A DNA stretch of 64,000 nt from Ornithodoros turicata (GCF_037126465.1 NC_088209.1:24371146-24435145); one strand, 5' to 3'. Counted from the stretch's first letter, positions 1 through 11,790 are shown. Notes: a model not told the origin generated them from the letters alone. Numbers and translations are program-made.

Positions 1-12
1 ACATTCCCCCAG

Positions 13-59
13 GGCGTCAGTCACGACGTTGCCCACCTCTGTGAGGCCGACATCAAAGG
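13..59 (-). repeat. LINE 3'-UTR-like repeat fragment
   Basis: About 45 bases (GACGTTGCCCACCTCTGTGA and flanks) recur in reverse complement at 45186-45222, beside a (GGT)n run. In the second copy the segment lies just upstream of a LINE C-terminal coding fragment. I infer a dispersed 3'-UTR piece of that LINE family. The copy is cut by the window edge. Confidence 0.5.
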
Positions 60-1091
60 TCAGACGGGATACTGTTCCTTAAATATGTAAATAGTCATGT
101 TCGCTGGCGTCAGTTTCGTTCACACTGCTCATCTTTAGTTACTAATGCTCAAGGCACGTAAACGTATTCGCGCAGGACATCAACTATCATGCCGCCCAAC
201 AAAATTCGCACCATTTTAATGTGAATGCGTCCCCATTGAGAGATCCAATACGCGGTGTACATAACATCAAGTGTATGTTAGATGAGGTAGTCTGTTGATA
301 AATTGTTCGCGGCTAGATCAAATTCGATCATCAAATATACAGATGATCATTACGTAGGACGTTCAAGCTGAACAACTTCGTGGAGTGATCCCGTTATGTG
401 CTTCGAATAGCTGCGAAAGTACAGCGCATGTCTTTCTGTCAAAATGTTTATTCGTACGAAGTTTCATAAATGAGAGGGGCGCATGTCCAGCCAGTCTCAA
501 GAAATAGAACAGGAATGTGAATGGATGTTGTCCCCTGGCATATTACGCCATACTGTTCCTTTTTTTTTTTAATTACAGCTATGGGTTGACATATTGCGTC
601 GTACTTGTACAACTCGCGCGGGCGTCACACTCGGTAATAATTTGTACAGATGTAATGGCAATGCACGTTATTCAGTATATATTCCGAATTACAGTGAGTT
701 AATTACTCGAGGCAGAAGGAGCTCAATGCGAGGCCAACTGCTCCGTTTTGCTTTTTCCCTGCTAATCAGCCAAGTCGTTAACGCTAATCTCTCTGCTCTC
801 CTTCCCGCTTTTTCTCTGTCTTTGGTTGCATTTAGAAATCACACATGTCAGAACTTAAGTACTCTGTCGTAGTTTATGAATGCTGGCCCCAATATGGGTA
901 CGATAACTACAGCAAAAAAAGTAATAATGATAATAATAAGAGAAAGAGACGGAAATGTCGTATAATGAGCATCGGCAAGCAGTATACAATGTACTAAAAG
1001 TTCATGTACTTGGGTGTAGCTGACAGGTGCCTTTTTCAGTGCGGCGCCTCATTTCGCTGCGATGCGCACGAAGCAAATAAATTTCGTCTAC
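60..1091. other. No recognisable gene
   Basis: AT-rich spacer with stop codons in all frames apart from short chance ORFs at 517-872. It lies on the 3' side of the first receptor exon, so it would be intron 1 of receptor B. I see no conserved protein or structured RNA here. Confidence 0.5.
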
Positions 1092-1142
1092 CCGTCCACC
1101 ACTCTCCGGTCTCACTTTCAGTACATTGCGGTGCTTGGGCAG
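1092..1142 (-). repeat. Partial copy of the 61.2-kb hairpin element
   Basis: This stretch (CCGTCCACC..., CTTTCAGTACATTG, GTGCTTGGGC) matches one arm of the near-perfect hairpin at 61215-61367, with a diverged middle. It shows that the hairpin belongs to a dispersed family. It sits 42 bp beyond the splice donor of the receptor exon. Confidence 0.6.
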
Positions 1143-1183
1143 CGATATTCATTCATGTAAAGATGAATGAACCGTAAACTCAC

Positions 1184-1650
1184 CTATCAATGCCGATGAT
1201 CGTCAGCGTATACACCGACACGATAACGGAGAGATGCTGCATGAACAAGACCACGGGACAGAAGAGCGGCTCGAATATCCAGCGACCGAGCATGAAGTCC
1301 GTGTACGTAAACGGAATCGAAAACAGAGCCATCGTGATGTCAGAGAGGGCCAAGTTCACGAGGAACAAACGTAATTCGCGCGACGACCTCTTGCCTAAAA
1401 CCAGTACGATAATCACCATTATGTTTCCACTGAGCGCCAAAAGCGCCGTAAAACTGTAGAGAGCAATGAGGAAACCCTGAAGTTCAACTCCGAGCGCCTG
1501 CATCGACGGGTAGTCTGTGATGGAAATATTGTTGGCGAGCGAGGCGTTGTTCAGAAAAATCCAAATGGAAGGTTGAGACGGGTCGGCACGTCCGAAAAAT
1601 TCCCCGCCCGGGCTGGTGGAGTTGACGTCCGCAAGATCGGCGGTGGCCAT
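1184..1650 (-). CDS. Class A neuropeptide-type GPCR, first coding exon (TM1-TM3), receptor B
   Basis: First coding exon of a rhodopsin-family receptor of the plasma membrane. It codes for 155 residues plus two bases of codon 156. In order it holds an extracellular N-terminus with three glycosylation sequons (N10, N35, N41), TM1 (about 57-86, GN at 75-76), TM2 (about 94-114, SD at 103-104), an LGRW first loop, the disulphide cysteine C131, and TM3 ending in the D of DRY. A GTGAG donor follows immediately and splits the Arg codon (phase 2). The ATG context is good (AGGATGG). There is no signal peptide, which is usual for this class. The next exon should lie to the left, outside the window. The phase fits the TM4 exon at 49783-49975, but that exon is upstream on this strand. 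The ligand is unknown; NPY/PrRP/NPFF-type receptors look nearest to my reading. Confidence 0.92.
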
Positions 1651-3105
1651 CCTAGAGCATGGGGTCGAAAGAAATGCGTCTGCGGAGAGAGCGGGCCACG
1701 GATACGTGTCGCTTCAAAGTGCAGCGCGATTCTAACCTCGAGCGCGGCGTCCGGCTGGCAGGGGGAGCAGCTTCACCTTCCCTTGCGCTCGCATCCTTCG
1801 AGGGAGATTTTCTTCCGTTGACTTTTTTTTTTCTTCTTCTATTCAGAAAGGAGGAGGGGTACTGGATACATGTGGCGTCTCTCCCTTTCCGTTTTCCTTG
1901 TTCTTGCTGTTGGAGATGCCTTGTGCGTTGTGGTTGTGTCCCAAAGAATAAGAGCTAAAAACAAACAAACAATAATCGCATCAGGGACAGATTTGTCATT
2001 ACGCGATGTGAGGACATTTCGGGATGCGACTCCATGCGTGATTCTCGCGAGATAACTTGTTTAGGCTGGGCGCCAGCTTGATCTATTCCCTCTCTCTCTT
2101 TGTTTATTTGTTTTTGTGAAGGAAAAGTGATTTTCATGGTCCGCAAAAGACTGGCAAGAACGTAAAGCCGGAATCGCTGTCGACACACTGGGCATTTTCG
2201 AATGTATTATCAGTGAACTTTGATAATCGGTAAAGCACTGACTTCAATTATTATTATTTTTTTATATGACTTCACGGTAGCATGTTCAAAGTAAGCTTTG
2301 GGATTTATTTAGGGCGTTTGGCGTCCCTCACTATGGGTTTAATTAAACTCATAGTAACTCAACTGGTATTCCTCATAGTAACTCAACTAAACTCAACTGG
2401 TATTCCTAGCCCATCTTTTGACATACAAGGGATATGACCTACGCTCCATGTACATCAGAGGTTACCTCTGCGAGCGTCTCACTCCATATTTGGTGACTTA
2501 GTATATTATACACAAATAAATTTTGCATCTGTATCGTTTCAATGTTAGAAAAAAATGAGCGAAACTTAATGACATTTTTATTTCAATCGAATAAACATTA
2601 GAACACTGTAGCAGACGGAGACGGCTTTCATAACGCGAATGAGATAGTAGCTTGCAACGGCACAAGATGTTGTGGCAACGGAGCCCCTCGCGTGACGTTG
2701 ATGCCCTACGTAGCAGCTCGCAATATCGAGACAGACGGCTCGGTTCACGCACGCAGGACATCATCAATCTCGTGGCATATCGTACAAATTGCTGTATACC
2801 CTATATGTTGCGTAACGGCGTTAAGTGGTGCGTTCTGTGTGTAGTACTTTCATCGCCGTGAAAACAAGAGAAACGGACTGCGTCAATGAACCGTTGGCTA
2901 TACAAAAAGAAAGCCTCAGCACCCTTCAAGTACGGTATAAAGCAAAACATAGGTTGAACTGTGTCTTAAAAGAGAGAGAGAGATAAAAAGAAAGAAACAC
3001 TGCAGAAACTGCGCCTTCGTCCTAAGTACCGGTGATTCCAGTAGAAGACCTGTAACGTTGCGTGGCGGACAGCGCCATCTCTCTTTTTGTTCTTTTGTGC
3101 TTTCC
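1651..3105. other. Spacer 5' of receptor B exon 1; short direct repeat only
   Basis: This would hold the 5' UTR and promoter of receptor B, but I cannot place a TATA box or initiator with confidence. A YAG (CTCCGCAG, minus strand, near 1680) just upstream of the ATG could be an acceptor of a 5' UTR intron. At 2348-2406 a 24-bp unit (CTCATAGTAACTCAACT...) is repeated, the second time with an internal gap. No conserved ORF is seen. Confidence 0.4.
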
Positions 3106-3204
3106 AGTGTGCTCGTTGCGGTTGGGGTGCGCTTTTCCAGCGGGCTTGTTGCTTTTGGGCTGCGCATTTGTACTGTGCTTGTTGCTTTTGAGGTGTGTCC
3201 CTTT
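3106..3204 (+). repeat. 33-bp minisatellite, three units
   Basis: There are three consecutive 33-bp units starting at 3106, 3139 and 3172, each built on (A)STGTGCTYGTTGC followed by TTGNGGTGCG-like sequence. The period is a multiple of three, so the minus strand stays open and gives a Lys/Asn/Ser-rich pseudo-protein (3022-3336). That ORF is a by-product of the repeat and not a gene. Confidence 0.75.
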
Positions 3205-3354
3205 GCTGTCCTCTTCAACTTGCACGCAAAAATGAATGGAAATCGGTGACTGCCTAGTGTTGTGTTCAAGAAAATATTTTTTTAGCTGTTCGTAATTTGC
3301 GGGTCGACCTATACCACGGTTTGACCTGTATTCCATAAAAAAGGGCGACTGGCC

Positions 3355-4740
3355 CTACGAGAAACTGAGATCATTTTCTGTAAACGGCGTTGGGGCAGAC
3401 AGCGTGCGCGTGAACACCGGCAGTGTAGAGACGCAGTCAGGCAAGTGTTCTCTGTGCTTCTCCACCCTGACTCACGCAGTCCTGAATCTGCGTCCGATAT
3501 CGAGGACGTGCGGAGGCGCAAAGCGTCTCTCCGAATGCAGTCCTGGCGCAAATTTGTCGCGCAACGCAATGTGATGCGCTGGTGTCGGGAGGCATATTGC
3601 TCCCATGTATTATTCAAGCGCTATGTGGCAGAAAATCAGGACTTAGGAAGCACTGAGCTCCAGTGAGCTGACGGCTCAATTCTGTCTGATCCAGGTGGCA
3701 TTCAGGAAGCAATGCGTGAGTATTGGGCGACCCTTTATCAGGAATCACCTTACGACGAGCCTGTTGTCAGCCGAGAGTGCCCACTTCCGGCGAAAAAAAT
3801 GGAGCATGTTAAGTCAGGGCCGCTCACGCAAAATGAGGTTTATGTAGCTGTTTCCTCAATGACGATTGGAAAATTCCCTGGCATTGATGGCCTCCCAGTT
3901 GAGTTCTACAAGCGCTTCTGGAATGTAATTGGTTCTTGCATGACTCGGGTTTTTAACATCTGCTTAACCCCAAGGGTCGCTATGCCCCAGCATGCAGAAT
4001 GGTGTTGTTGTCCTTCTGTGCAAAGACACGTCTCGAAAAGATGTTTAAAGTCCGATTACTTTGCTGACGAACGATGATAAGGTCCTAGCTAAAACACTTC
4101 TGTTGCGCGCTACGCTGACATCCAGTTATGGGTTGTCAGCTATTTTTATACGGCAATCAGGGAGTTGCAGTCCGGTCCCGCAGTCCCTTCGGTGCCGACG
4201 AAGCTGTGGTGGCGTCGAATCACTGCGGGATGGCTAGACGCCCGCCGCGCCAGTCTTCAGTGGAAGCTTGCTCACAACGTTTTTCCTCTCCGCGAGCGAT
4301 TATGCCGGTTTCACATCCCCTCTGACGGTTGCTCGTCTTGCGGGATGTGTGAAACCGCAGAGCCCTGTTTCAGCCGTTACCATGTTCCTCTTTTGCCGTG
4401 GCGCAGATTAACGCAAATATTTCAGCTGTCGACTGTCGCCTGAGCCGCCGTACAGTTCCTAGAACCGTTGCCTGCTCCGCGCACTCAGCGTAAACAATTG
4501 GCTTTATTAATTAGGAAGATAAACTTTCAAATTTCGATCCGTCGTTGCCGGCTGGCTTTCGGTGGCCCAGACTTCGGAGACGCAACTATATTTCAGGCTG
4601 TCGGGGCAGGGCTTCGTAGCCGCATTCTTCGTGAGGAAGCACTGTACGGTCTTGTGGAGTGCTCTCGCCGCTGGCTGACGTCTGCTCGTCTTTTCCGCCA
4701 CGTTCAGGGTGAGTGGCAAATCATGATCTAGCCAGCTCAC
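3355..4740 (+). mobile_element. Tx1/L1-like LINE fragment, internally deleted
   Basis: A non-LTR retrotransposon ORF2 relic. The linker between endonuclease and RT is read at about 3400-3665 (RRWGRQRARERRQCRDAVR, then VMRWCREAY). The RT fingers follow at 3712-3950 (GIDGLPVEFYKRFW). Near 4000-4110 the rest of the RT, including the catalytic YADD box, is missing. The frame resumes in the C-terminal region (WWRRITAGWLDARRASLQW, a Cys-rich GCSSCGMCETAEPC segment near 4330-4370) and ends at a stop at 4729-4731. A stop and frame changes mark it as dead. The spacing in the linker and the SPG/GIDGLP-EFY motif are those of the Tx1 branch of L1-like elements. The 3' UTR probably runs past 4740 but I cannot set its end. 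Confidence 0.8.
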
Positions 4741-5180
4741 TAGGACTGTACTGCCCTCCGCAGTTCCCTCCCGTGTTTGGATTGTTCGCTTGGTATGGCC
4801 AGTACCAAAAGCAAACTCTCCCAGAGAGTGTTGTTACCTAGCTTGTAGGATTGTAACGTGAAGTTAATGTCTGTCCAAGGGGGACTACCTCCACAGGTAA
4901 CTCTCCTGTTTGATGATAATACACTCAGAATGAAACAGTGGAGGTGGATGTAGAGGTGAACAGTGTAATGGAACATGGAGGTTTATGAGGGATGTTTGGC
5001 ATCAGTAATTCTGTGCGACTACCTGCCTGCCTACTACATCCTGCTCTTCTTTTTTAGGGCGATGGCAGTACTATTTTTGAGACGTGATGTGGGTAAGCTT
5101 ACGTAAGAAACAAGGAGGTTGCCACTGGTGGGGTGGTGTGCTGTAGTGGGGGGGGGGGGGCGCAGACATGTACAAGATAC
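4741..5180. other. Probable LINE 3' UTR and spacer
   Basis: Non-coding, with no ORF of note. A poly(G) run lies at about 5147-5160. It may include the 3' UTR of the LINE upstream. Confidence 0.35.
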
Positions 5181-5189
5181 TCAAAAATA

Positions 5190-6690
5190 TATTTAAGATA
5201 AGATAATAAATACTGACGTTAGAATGTAATTAAGATAGAGTATAAATCACGAAAAATTAAAGTAATTAAGATAGAGTACGAAATACTTCAAAAAGTATTT
5301 GAAATACAATTAAGATACTATTTATCCTTGAACGCAAAACGTCACCGGTCACTGGTCAATGCGGCAAGTCGCCGCTATGTGACATGAATCACCTCAAAGC
5401 CCGCGTACTACGCAAGCCGCTCCAGTGTGATGAGAGTCATCTAAACACAAGTCCCAAAAAGATGACAAAGAGATACCACAGAACACCACTAAGCACATGT
5501 GACCCAGAATAAAGCAAACTTCTACAGGTCCCTGCCCGGCGAGGTCAGAATTCGGCGTTACCGCGTCAGGGCACCACATAGTAGAACCCTCACTCGCCAA
5601 GGACTAGTACACACGGGGCAAGATCTCTAAATGGGGACTTCCAAGAAGGGCCAATGTCCGGGTCAAGTCCGAGGGACTCAGGAAATTTCCACTGAACAGG
5701 CAAGATAATAGAAAGACGACACACAGAATGTTTGAGAGGGAGATCCAAAATATGTAATTAGAGTATTGAGTAGAGAATACCATAAAATGTATTTTAAATA
5801 GAGTACAAATACACAAAACCGAAAGTATTGAGTAGAGTACCTAAATACCGCAAATTGTATTTAAAATACAGTATTTTAAATACAATACTCCAAATACGTA
5901 CAAGTCTGGGGGGGGGGAGGTGCGGTCAGCGTGCTCTGCAGTGGCGGCTCGGTCCACCTAGGGGAGGGAGAAGAGGGGAGGGTGAAAGAGGAAGGGGAGA
6001 GATGATGTTGGCAGAGGAAAGGGAGGGGTGTGCTAACCCTCTTGCTCTGGGATTTGGGTAATCCAAGAGAACTACCCACCACAGAAAACATGCGAGCATC
6101 CCTCAGTAGTCTTCATTGGAATGTCCCTGTGCCAAGGTAATCACCAAGATTATTGGACAACTATTTGTGTATGCTTCTTCTCTTTTACGACTATCGTTTT
6201 CCAGGGTTTGGGTAGTCGCAGCTGTGTTTTTCTGAAGGGTGGAAATTGAAAAAAAAAAGAAAGCGCTCAGAGAAAAGTGACAATTTTTGTAAAAGAAACG
6301 AAGGGGAGAAACGCAATAAAGAAGGGGACCGTGCCAGATCCACAGGACACGCACAACTTATGGCGCTGGGGCAGCATATTCCCCGAACGTGCCACGTTGT
6401 CCCGTGTCCGCGAATATGAGCAGGTCGTGTGTCGGAGGGTTTTGGCGGGCTTCTCCGTAACAAGAGGGTGAAAACAACATGAACATAAAAACTGTGGAAG
6501 GGTGCGAGAAGCTGGCAGCGAAGACAATTGATGAAGTAATAAATGTACTGAGTAGAAAATGCCGAAAAGCTTTTTCAGATAGAGTGCGAAATATTCCCCG
6601 AAAAAGTAACTAGTAGGACACTAAAGACCGAAAAAGTATTTAAAATTCAGTATTTTAAATGCAATACCTTGAATACGTGCAAGTCTGCCG
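5190..6690. repeat. AAATAC-rich element, three related segments
   Basis: Three segments (5190-5335, 5745-5905, 6525-6690) are built from reiterated words of the type GTATTTAAAATAC / GAGTAGAGTAC. The last two share an end that reads TATTTTAAATRCAATAC...ACGTRCAAGTCTG. The unique DNA between them has no recognisable gene. It looks like the reiterated termini of non-autonomous DNA elements. I could not find clean terminal repeats or a target duplication, so the outer limits are approximate. Confidence 0.5.
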
Positions 6691-7313
6691 AATGCGTGCG
6701 CGTGAGGGTTGCTGTGGTAACCTGTGCATCGCCCGGCGTCTCACAGGCAATCATAGGTCGCGCTCCACGTAGAAGCAGAAGAAGAATGTCGACGCATTGG
6801 AACGCAATAGGGTGAACCGGGCTTTACGCGTCGTGCCGCTTCGAAGTTATTCGAATATGGTGGGATTGGAATAGACATCAATTCGATTCGAAAGTCGAGT
6901 ACATGTATAGAATTCCGTATTCGGTTCGGGAGTCAAATCGAATATAAAATCATTCGCTCCGGCATTCGAAAAAACAAAAAAAAAATCTCACATGCCTACA
7001 CTGCGCACGTCCGTGCCGTAAACAAAGATCACGAATCATGGTGGTGCTTTCTAAAAAAGAACGGAGTCCCTGCGTGCGTTGAAGTTTTGCGCCCTATATA
7101 TAACGAGCAAGAGGTGAGGGGGATATACGCAGATGGAACAACGTTTGGGCAAAATATTTCAACATATCCGTTGAGCAACGTCCCCCTCTTGAACCCCTCC
7201 GCACCCTAATGCAAAATCATATTCATATGTTGTGTACCGACCATACGTGATGATGAAAAGCTATGCATCTCAACCAATAGGAGGAACGTTTCGCATGGTT
7301 CGCGCTACTTTCC
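6691..7313. other. Spacer with ATTCGAAT-type words
   Basis: At 6840-6975 the words TTCGAAT/ATTCGAW recur many times, like the termini of the other word-reiterating elements in this window. The rest shows nothing recognisable. Confidence 0.3.
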
Positions 7314-7362
7314 CGGGGGGGAGATATATCTTTATTGAATATTTGCCCGACCAAATCACCCG
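7314..7362 (-). mobile_element. LINE 3'-terminal module with poly(C)
   Basis: Read on the minus strand: TTGGTCGGGCAAAT, then TTCAATAAAGATATATC followed by a C run. This matches the end of the LINE at 60062-60127 (TTGGTCTGGCAGACC...AATAAATATATATTC plus C run). It is a short 3' end of an I-clade LINE. Its 5' limit is uncertain. Confidence 0.6.
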
Positions 7363-7430
7363 TTTTCGGGTTTGCACGCACTCAAATCTTCGGTTCATAG
7401 CTGACGGCCGAATGCAATTTGCGAACTCAG

Positions 7431-7640
7431 CTAATAGAGAATAAAATTTGCATGAGATGGGCCAAGAATGCGGTTTGCGATAAGATTGAGCCATTCAATC
7501 AATTCGTCGTTCATTATGTGCATTGGGGAGGTGAATTTCGGCCCCCAGCTGAAGATTACCTCAATCCATTCTCCTGATGACCTCATTGCACGGTGAGCGA
7601 CGATGTAAGCGGTACCTCCAAGAATTGGTCGTATACACAA
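7431..7640 (-). other. Unidentified 69-codon open frame beside a LINE tail
   Basis: The minus-strand reading has protein-like composition (two Trp, SGEWIEVIFSWGP, then DELIEWLNLIANRILGPS) and stops about 70 bp before the LINE 3' module at 7314-7362. The ILGPS segment recalls the LLGP motif near the C-terminus of the I-clade LINEs here. The rest does not match them, and no zinc knuckle is seen. It could be a diverged LINE end, another inserted gene fragment, or chance. I do not recognise it. Confidence 0.2.
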
Positions 7641-7748
7641 TGAGCAGTAAAACGCCCCTTGTAATCGTCGTCAATTATTTCTTGTTGATGTTCTTCCTGG
7701 TGCCGCGCAAAATTGCACCTCTTCAACTTTCTTTCGATGAGGTATTAG

Positions 7749-8250
7749 CAGAGTTCGAGGTAACTCGTTACAAGTAACTCGTTAGTGTAACTAAGTTCCT
7801 TTTTTTGGTAGCTTGTAACTTAACTCGGCACTTTTGCGCTGTGGCAACTTTCAGAGGAACTCGTTCCTTTTTCTGGTAACTTTGCCAAAGTAAGTTAAGT
7901 TAAGTTACAAGTTACTTTTAACTCGCTTTTCACTCACGTCCACATATTTTCTTGCTTTCTCTCCGGTTCCTTCATGGCATTTTGCCATAAAACGTGATAT
8001 TCAATCAATGACAGTACTTTATTCAGGAAGTAAGAACCGCTGCCATTGAAATGAGCTGACCCATTGTACGCCCACACAGAGTAAGATGCTAGCGTTCGAA
8101 TAGACCTTCACCAGAGAAACGTCATCATGACATTGGTAGACAGACTGAAACCGAAACAAATCGAAATAACTTGGAAGTAACTCGTTCTTTCTTTTAAGTA
8201 ACTCACTAACTGCGATTTACATTTCAGGCTGAAGAACTTCGTGAAGGAAG
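7749..8250 (+). mobile_element. GTTAC-rich non-autonomous DNA element, copy 1 (deleted)
   Basis: It begins CAGAGTTCGAGGTAACTCG, followed by many GTAACT/AGTTAC words, a unique core (CGCTTTTCACTCACGTCCAC... near 7930), and more GTAACT words near 8170-8215. Copy 2 lies inverted at 30339-31199 and shares the start, the core and the inner right part, but holds about 480 bp more. The right terminus of this copy is lost after about 8245. No transposase frame is seen. Confidence 0.75.
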
Positions 8251-8639
8251 AGAAAATATCATAAATGAAAATAACGGACGGTTTAGACATGCTTTCTTCG
8301 TTTTTCATGCAACGTAGGCGTCTTGGCTAAATTATTGCGGTGACGTGACGATGACCGTAAATACAAAATGGGTACCGGAATAAGAACAGCTAAGAGCGGA
8401 GAGAAAAAGCCACTAAAACGCTTGATTAATAAATAATGTGAACGTTAAGCGAAATAAGAGCAACGCAGTAATCGTACCTATAGCTTCAGAAAGCGTTCCG
8501 TGTTGCCCAGCCATTCGAAGCAGAGCACACAGGGCGAGCTTTGTTTGAGGAAATGCTTGGGCGTGGACCTCTTCAATAATTGGCTATTGGCATGCGCGAT
8601 GCGCCAGTGACACGGAAGTGGCTTGGCAAGGGAGAATAT
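8251..8639. other. No recognisable feature
   Basis: Unique-looking spacer between the GTTAC-rich element and the LINE fragment. No conserved ORF. Confidence 0.4.
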
Positions 8640-9056
8640 CGCGTTACCCGTTATCCTCTACGACTGCTGAACTCCTGCCTGTCCTGCACGCAGCTGCTGC
8701 GGTCCAGGTTCGAGGGTTCGCAAGGGGAGTCCTATAGTCACAGACTTGATAAGCGCCCCATGCGACGTGATGAACCCCATGAGTGACAACATCTTAGCGC
8801 GAAGCATCAGAAGATCGTGCGCTCAGCATAAACAAACCGGAGGCGATATCGTCTTCCAATGGATCCCGTTCTACTTCGGTATCGGCGGCAACGAAAGGGC
8901 GGATCAGCGGATCGTCCTCGGCACACCTGGGCTGCAACAATAGCTACCAACTCCGGACGACACCAACAGGCAAATGGCCGTTCAGCAGTTTGTTGAACTG
9001 CGCCACCCTAGGATACGGCACATCATACACCATCATTACCCCCCCCCCCCCCCCCA
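8640..9056 (+). mobile_element. I-clade LINE RNase H fragment, frameshifted, with C run
   Basis: The second half of an RNase H domain is legible across two frames: an AELLPVLHAAAAVQVRGFA segment, then DVMNPMSDNILARSIRR and FQWIPFYFGIGGNERADQ (8860-8910). The last corresponds to the WIPSHIGLGGNDRAD block of the intact LINE at 57658-60127, with SHIG changed to FYFG. It has stops and frameshifts. A run of about 16 C at 9040-9056 follows. 5'-truncated and dead. Confidence 0.7.
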
Positions 9057-9479
9057 AGCCTCGGAACATTCTCTGCACTCACCAGATGGCGTTCTACGCG
9101 CTCGATTTTCGCGGATCACCACTCTCTCTCTAAGTACGACGCGTGATCAGGAGGAGCGATACCGCGGCGGCCCGCGTGATACATCTCCAAGACCGCTTTT
9201 GTGGTTGGATGCTGCGCACGTGGGTTTGTTTTGGCCCGCGACAAGAGCAGTTCGGTGAAGAGCCACGAGGCTACGACGTGATCAGGGAAGAGTTAGGCCT
9301 TCGTGTTTCACGCCAGGCCTGAAAGCTTCGCAATTTTCTCATTCAAGGCTTGCGCCGAACTTAGTCTGCTTACTTACGGCGACGAGGCTCGTTACATCGC
9401 CGAGAGTGGTGGCGCTGTCGTTGGATGGCGTGAACTGTTAAGTGGGACAATATATGTAAAAGCAGCAAAAGAGCGGTTT

Positions 9480-9650
9480 ATAGCACGCATTTTCAAGAAT
9501 TCGGCTTTAGCGATTACTCGAGTATCGATCTTAAACAGATGCGCGGCGGAAAGCAGCATGGGATCTTTGAGGAAGACTGCTCTGTAGTCTGCTTTGGTTA
9601 TGGTTCACTCATGCTGACGCTGCTGCTGCGCACACCGGGAAGATTAGGAA
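9480..9650 (+). repeat. Dispersed repeat, copy 1
   Basis: The segment AAAGCAGCATGGGATCTTTG ... CTTTGGTTATGGTT ... CTGCTGCGCACACCGGGA recurs at 12230-12400 with about 75-80% identity by eye. The two copies bracket the Tx1-like LINE at 9830-11790, so they may be part of, or flank, a common element. Confidence 0.55.
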
Positions 9651-9829
9651 GATGATTACACAATCTTCTGTGTCAACTCCGCGTATTAATCTTTCGCGGT
9701 GGAGGGAGGCGAAAGTGAGGGAGCCTTCATATTTGGAGAAGGGCCCCTCGATAACGCGGTCCGCCCCTGTGGGTGGGCCGTGTCTTTGAATGGTACGGCC
9801 AATAACAAGGTCGTCGGGGTAGCACCGCT

Positions 9830-11790
9830 TGCGATGCTGTTCCGGGAAAGAATTTTTCTTTCGCCTAGTGCTCGGCACTTTGCGTGTACGTGGTCGCGCT
9901 GTGGGGACGTGGCGACTCTCCCCGCCCATTCTCCCCGTCATTGTCGCCGACGTTACTGTCCGCATCAGAGAATACCTGTCTGGTCGCGACCCAACAGCCC
10001 AAGAATGGGAAGATTTCAAGCATTGGGTGAGAGGTGTCCTGCAGGCCTGGGGCAAGCGTCGTGCAAGAGACCGTACACGCGAGTTGAACTCCCTTTCTGC
10101 GAAGATACGCTTCGTTCGCAGGGGCCACCCAACGACGCCATTGATGTCAGAGTACCTTGAATACTCATTCACCGCCGACTCACTCTTTTGCGGTGTTCAT
10201 CTGCCGCAGCCCGCCAAGAACGCTGCCAGTCTAGATCGGTGGCCGGCCCTGAAGTCCTACGTTACCTCCTTGACACGTCGGCATCAGGCAAAGCTCAGAC
10301 AACTGTTCACAGTTCCTAACGACAGGATGGCAGCATCACGGAAGATCCTTCCGATGTAGCAACGGGGTTCGTTGAGTTCTTCCGTGGATTGTACTCAAAC
10401 CCTGCATCGACTGCCGATGTTTCTCTAGGTACTTTTCCCTTAAAAACCCTCCCACCGGCTGAGAGCAGTACATTTGAAGATTTCATTCAACTCGGAGACC
10501 TCGATGCTGCTGTGCGCAGAGCAAAGCGTGGTACAAGCCCGGGAACGGACGGGCTACCCGCAGAGTTTTACTCCATGTTCGGGCCGGTGCTGCCTACCTG
10601 CTTCATACAGGTTGTTCGACGTGGTTTCGAGGCTGAAGCCCTCCCGTCGTCTTTTAGACTGGGAAGCATTATACTCGTGCCTATGAAAGCTAGTAATCCT
10701 GCAGATCCGGAATCGTGGAGGCCGATCACGCTCCTCAACAACGACTACAAGCTCGTCACAGCAGCAACAGCCTTCCAAGTCAGTCAAGTACTCTCGCTGC
10801 TCCTTCACGCTGGCCAATCATGCGGTGTACCAGGCCGTAGCCTGTGCGACAACCTGTGTGGTATCCGCGACCTCTTGCACTACACACGGTGACGTTTCTG
10901 CCTCCGGCGGTCTCCTTTCCTTGGACAAGCCCAAAGCATTTGACAGAGTGGTACACGCATACCTCTTTTCGCAGCTGAGCGTTTATGGCTTCCCAGAGAT
11001 TTTTGTGTCCGGGATACGTTTGCTGTACGCGAACCACAGCAGCCAGAAAATGAGTGTAGCAGGATTGCAGCCCTCTTGCCTCCCCGTCCAGCGAGGTGTC
11101 CGCCAAGGCTGCCCATTCTCTCCCGCCCTTTACGTCCTGGCTTTGGACTTTTTTTACAATGCGTAGAAGCGTCCCGTGCAGTCAATGGACTCCCCCTTCC
11201 TGGAGCGGGAAGTTGGAAGATCTCTGCGCATGCTGATAACGCTACACTCTTCATCAACGACCGATGCTCGCTAACGGCAGTCAACTTAACACCCAAAAGT
11301 CCAAGATTCTCCCTCTTGGGTCGTTTTATGTCGACTCTGACTTTCCGATGCAACAATGCGCGAGCATGCGCATCCTTGGTGTGTTTTTTGATCACGATGG
11401 CCCCACGCCTCTCAACTGGACACTCGGCGGATCCAGGACTCATGTCGCGCAGCGCAGGAGTACGACTTCTCGTACAGAGAGCGAGCATACCTCCTCCGGT
11501 GCGTCTTTCTGTGCCCCCTTTGGTTTCTGGCCCACGTTCTTCTGCCGCCTGCCACTGCAACATCACGTATAAACACGGAGATCCTCTCGTTCTTCTGGAG
11601 TCGGAAAACTGCACTTCTCGATCAGCAGATGCTCCGCATGCCTCCACAGAGAGGAGGCTGGGCAGTGCCGGATGTTGCCATTGCCTGTCGGTGTGTCTGG
11701 TGTAGCACAGGAATGCCTAGACTCTCGAAGCAGAACTTCACCACATAACACGCTGCAGGCTAACGGGACCCATACTGGACCCACACTTTC
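9830..11790 (+). mobile_element. Tx1/L1-like LINE ORF2, catalytically dead
   Basis: A non-LTR retrotransposon relic read through several frames. The endonuclease-RT linker is at 9829-10359 (TAQEWEDFKHWVRGVLQAWG, FVRRGHPTTP). RT fingers and palm follow at 10389-10892 (GTSPGTDGLPAEFY, SWRPITLLNNDYKL, GVPGRSLCDNL). Motif A is at 10900-10960 (LLSLDKPKAFDRV), and GVRQGCPFSPALYVLALDF at 11092-11155. The catalytic box near 11230 reads HADN instead of YADD, so even an unbroken copy would be inactive. Downstream sequence continues to about 11570 in frame 11264-11572 (KSKILPLGSF, RILGVFFDHDG). The endonuclease domain is missing. Large minus-strand ORFs at 9609-10172 and 10880-11647 are antisense shadows. 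Confidence 0.85.

Noticed and set aside
3022..3336. Lys/Asn-rich minus-strand ORF with internal repeats
   Set aside because: The open frame results from a 33-bp minisatellite whose period is a multiple of three.
9609..11647. Large minus-strand ORFs (187 and 255 codons)
   Set aside because: They are antisense to the Tx1-like LINE, whose plus-strand RT motifs are clear; their own translations are Arg/Ser-rich and show no domain.
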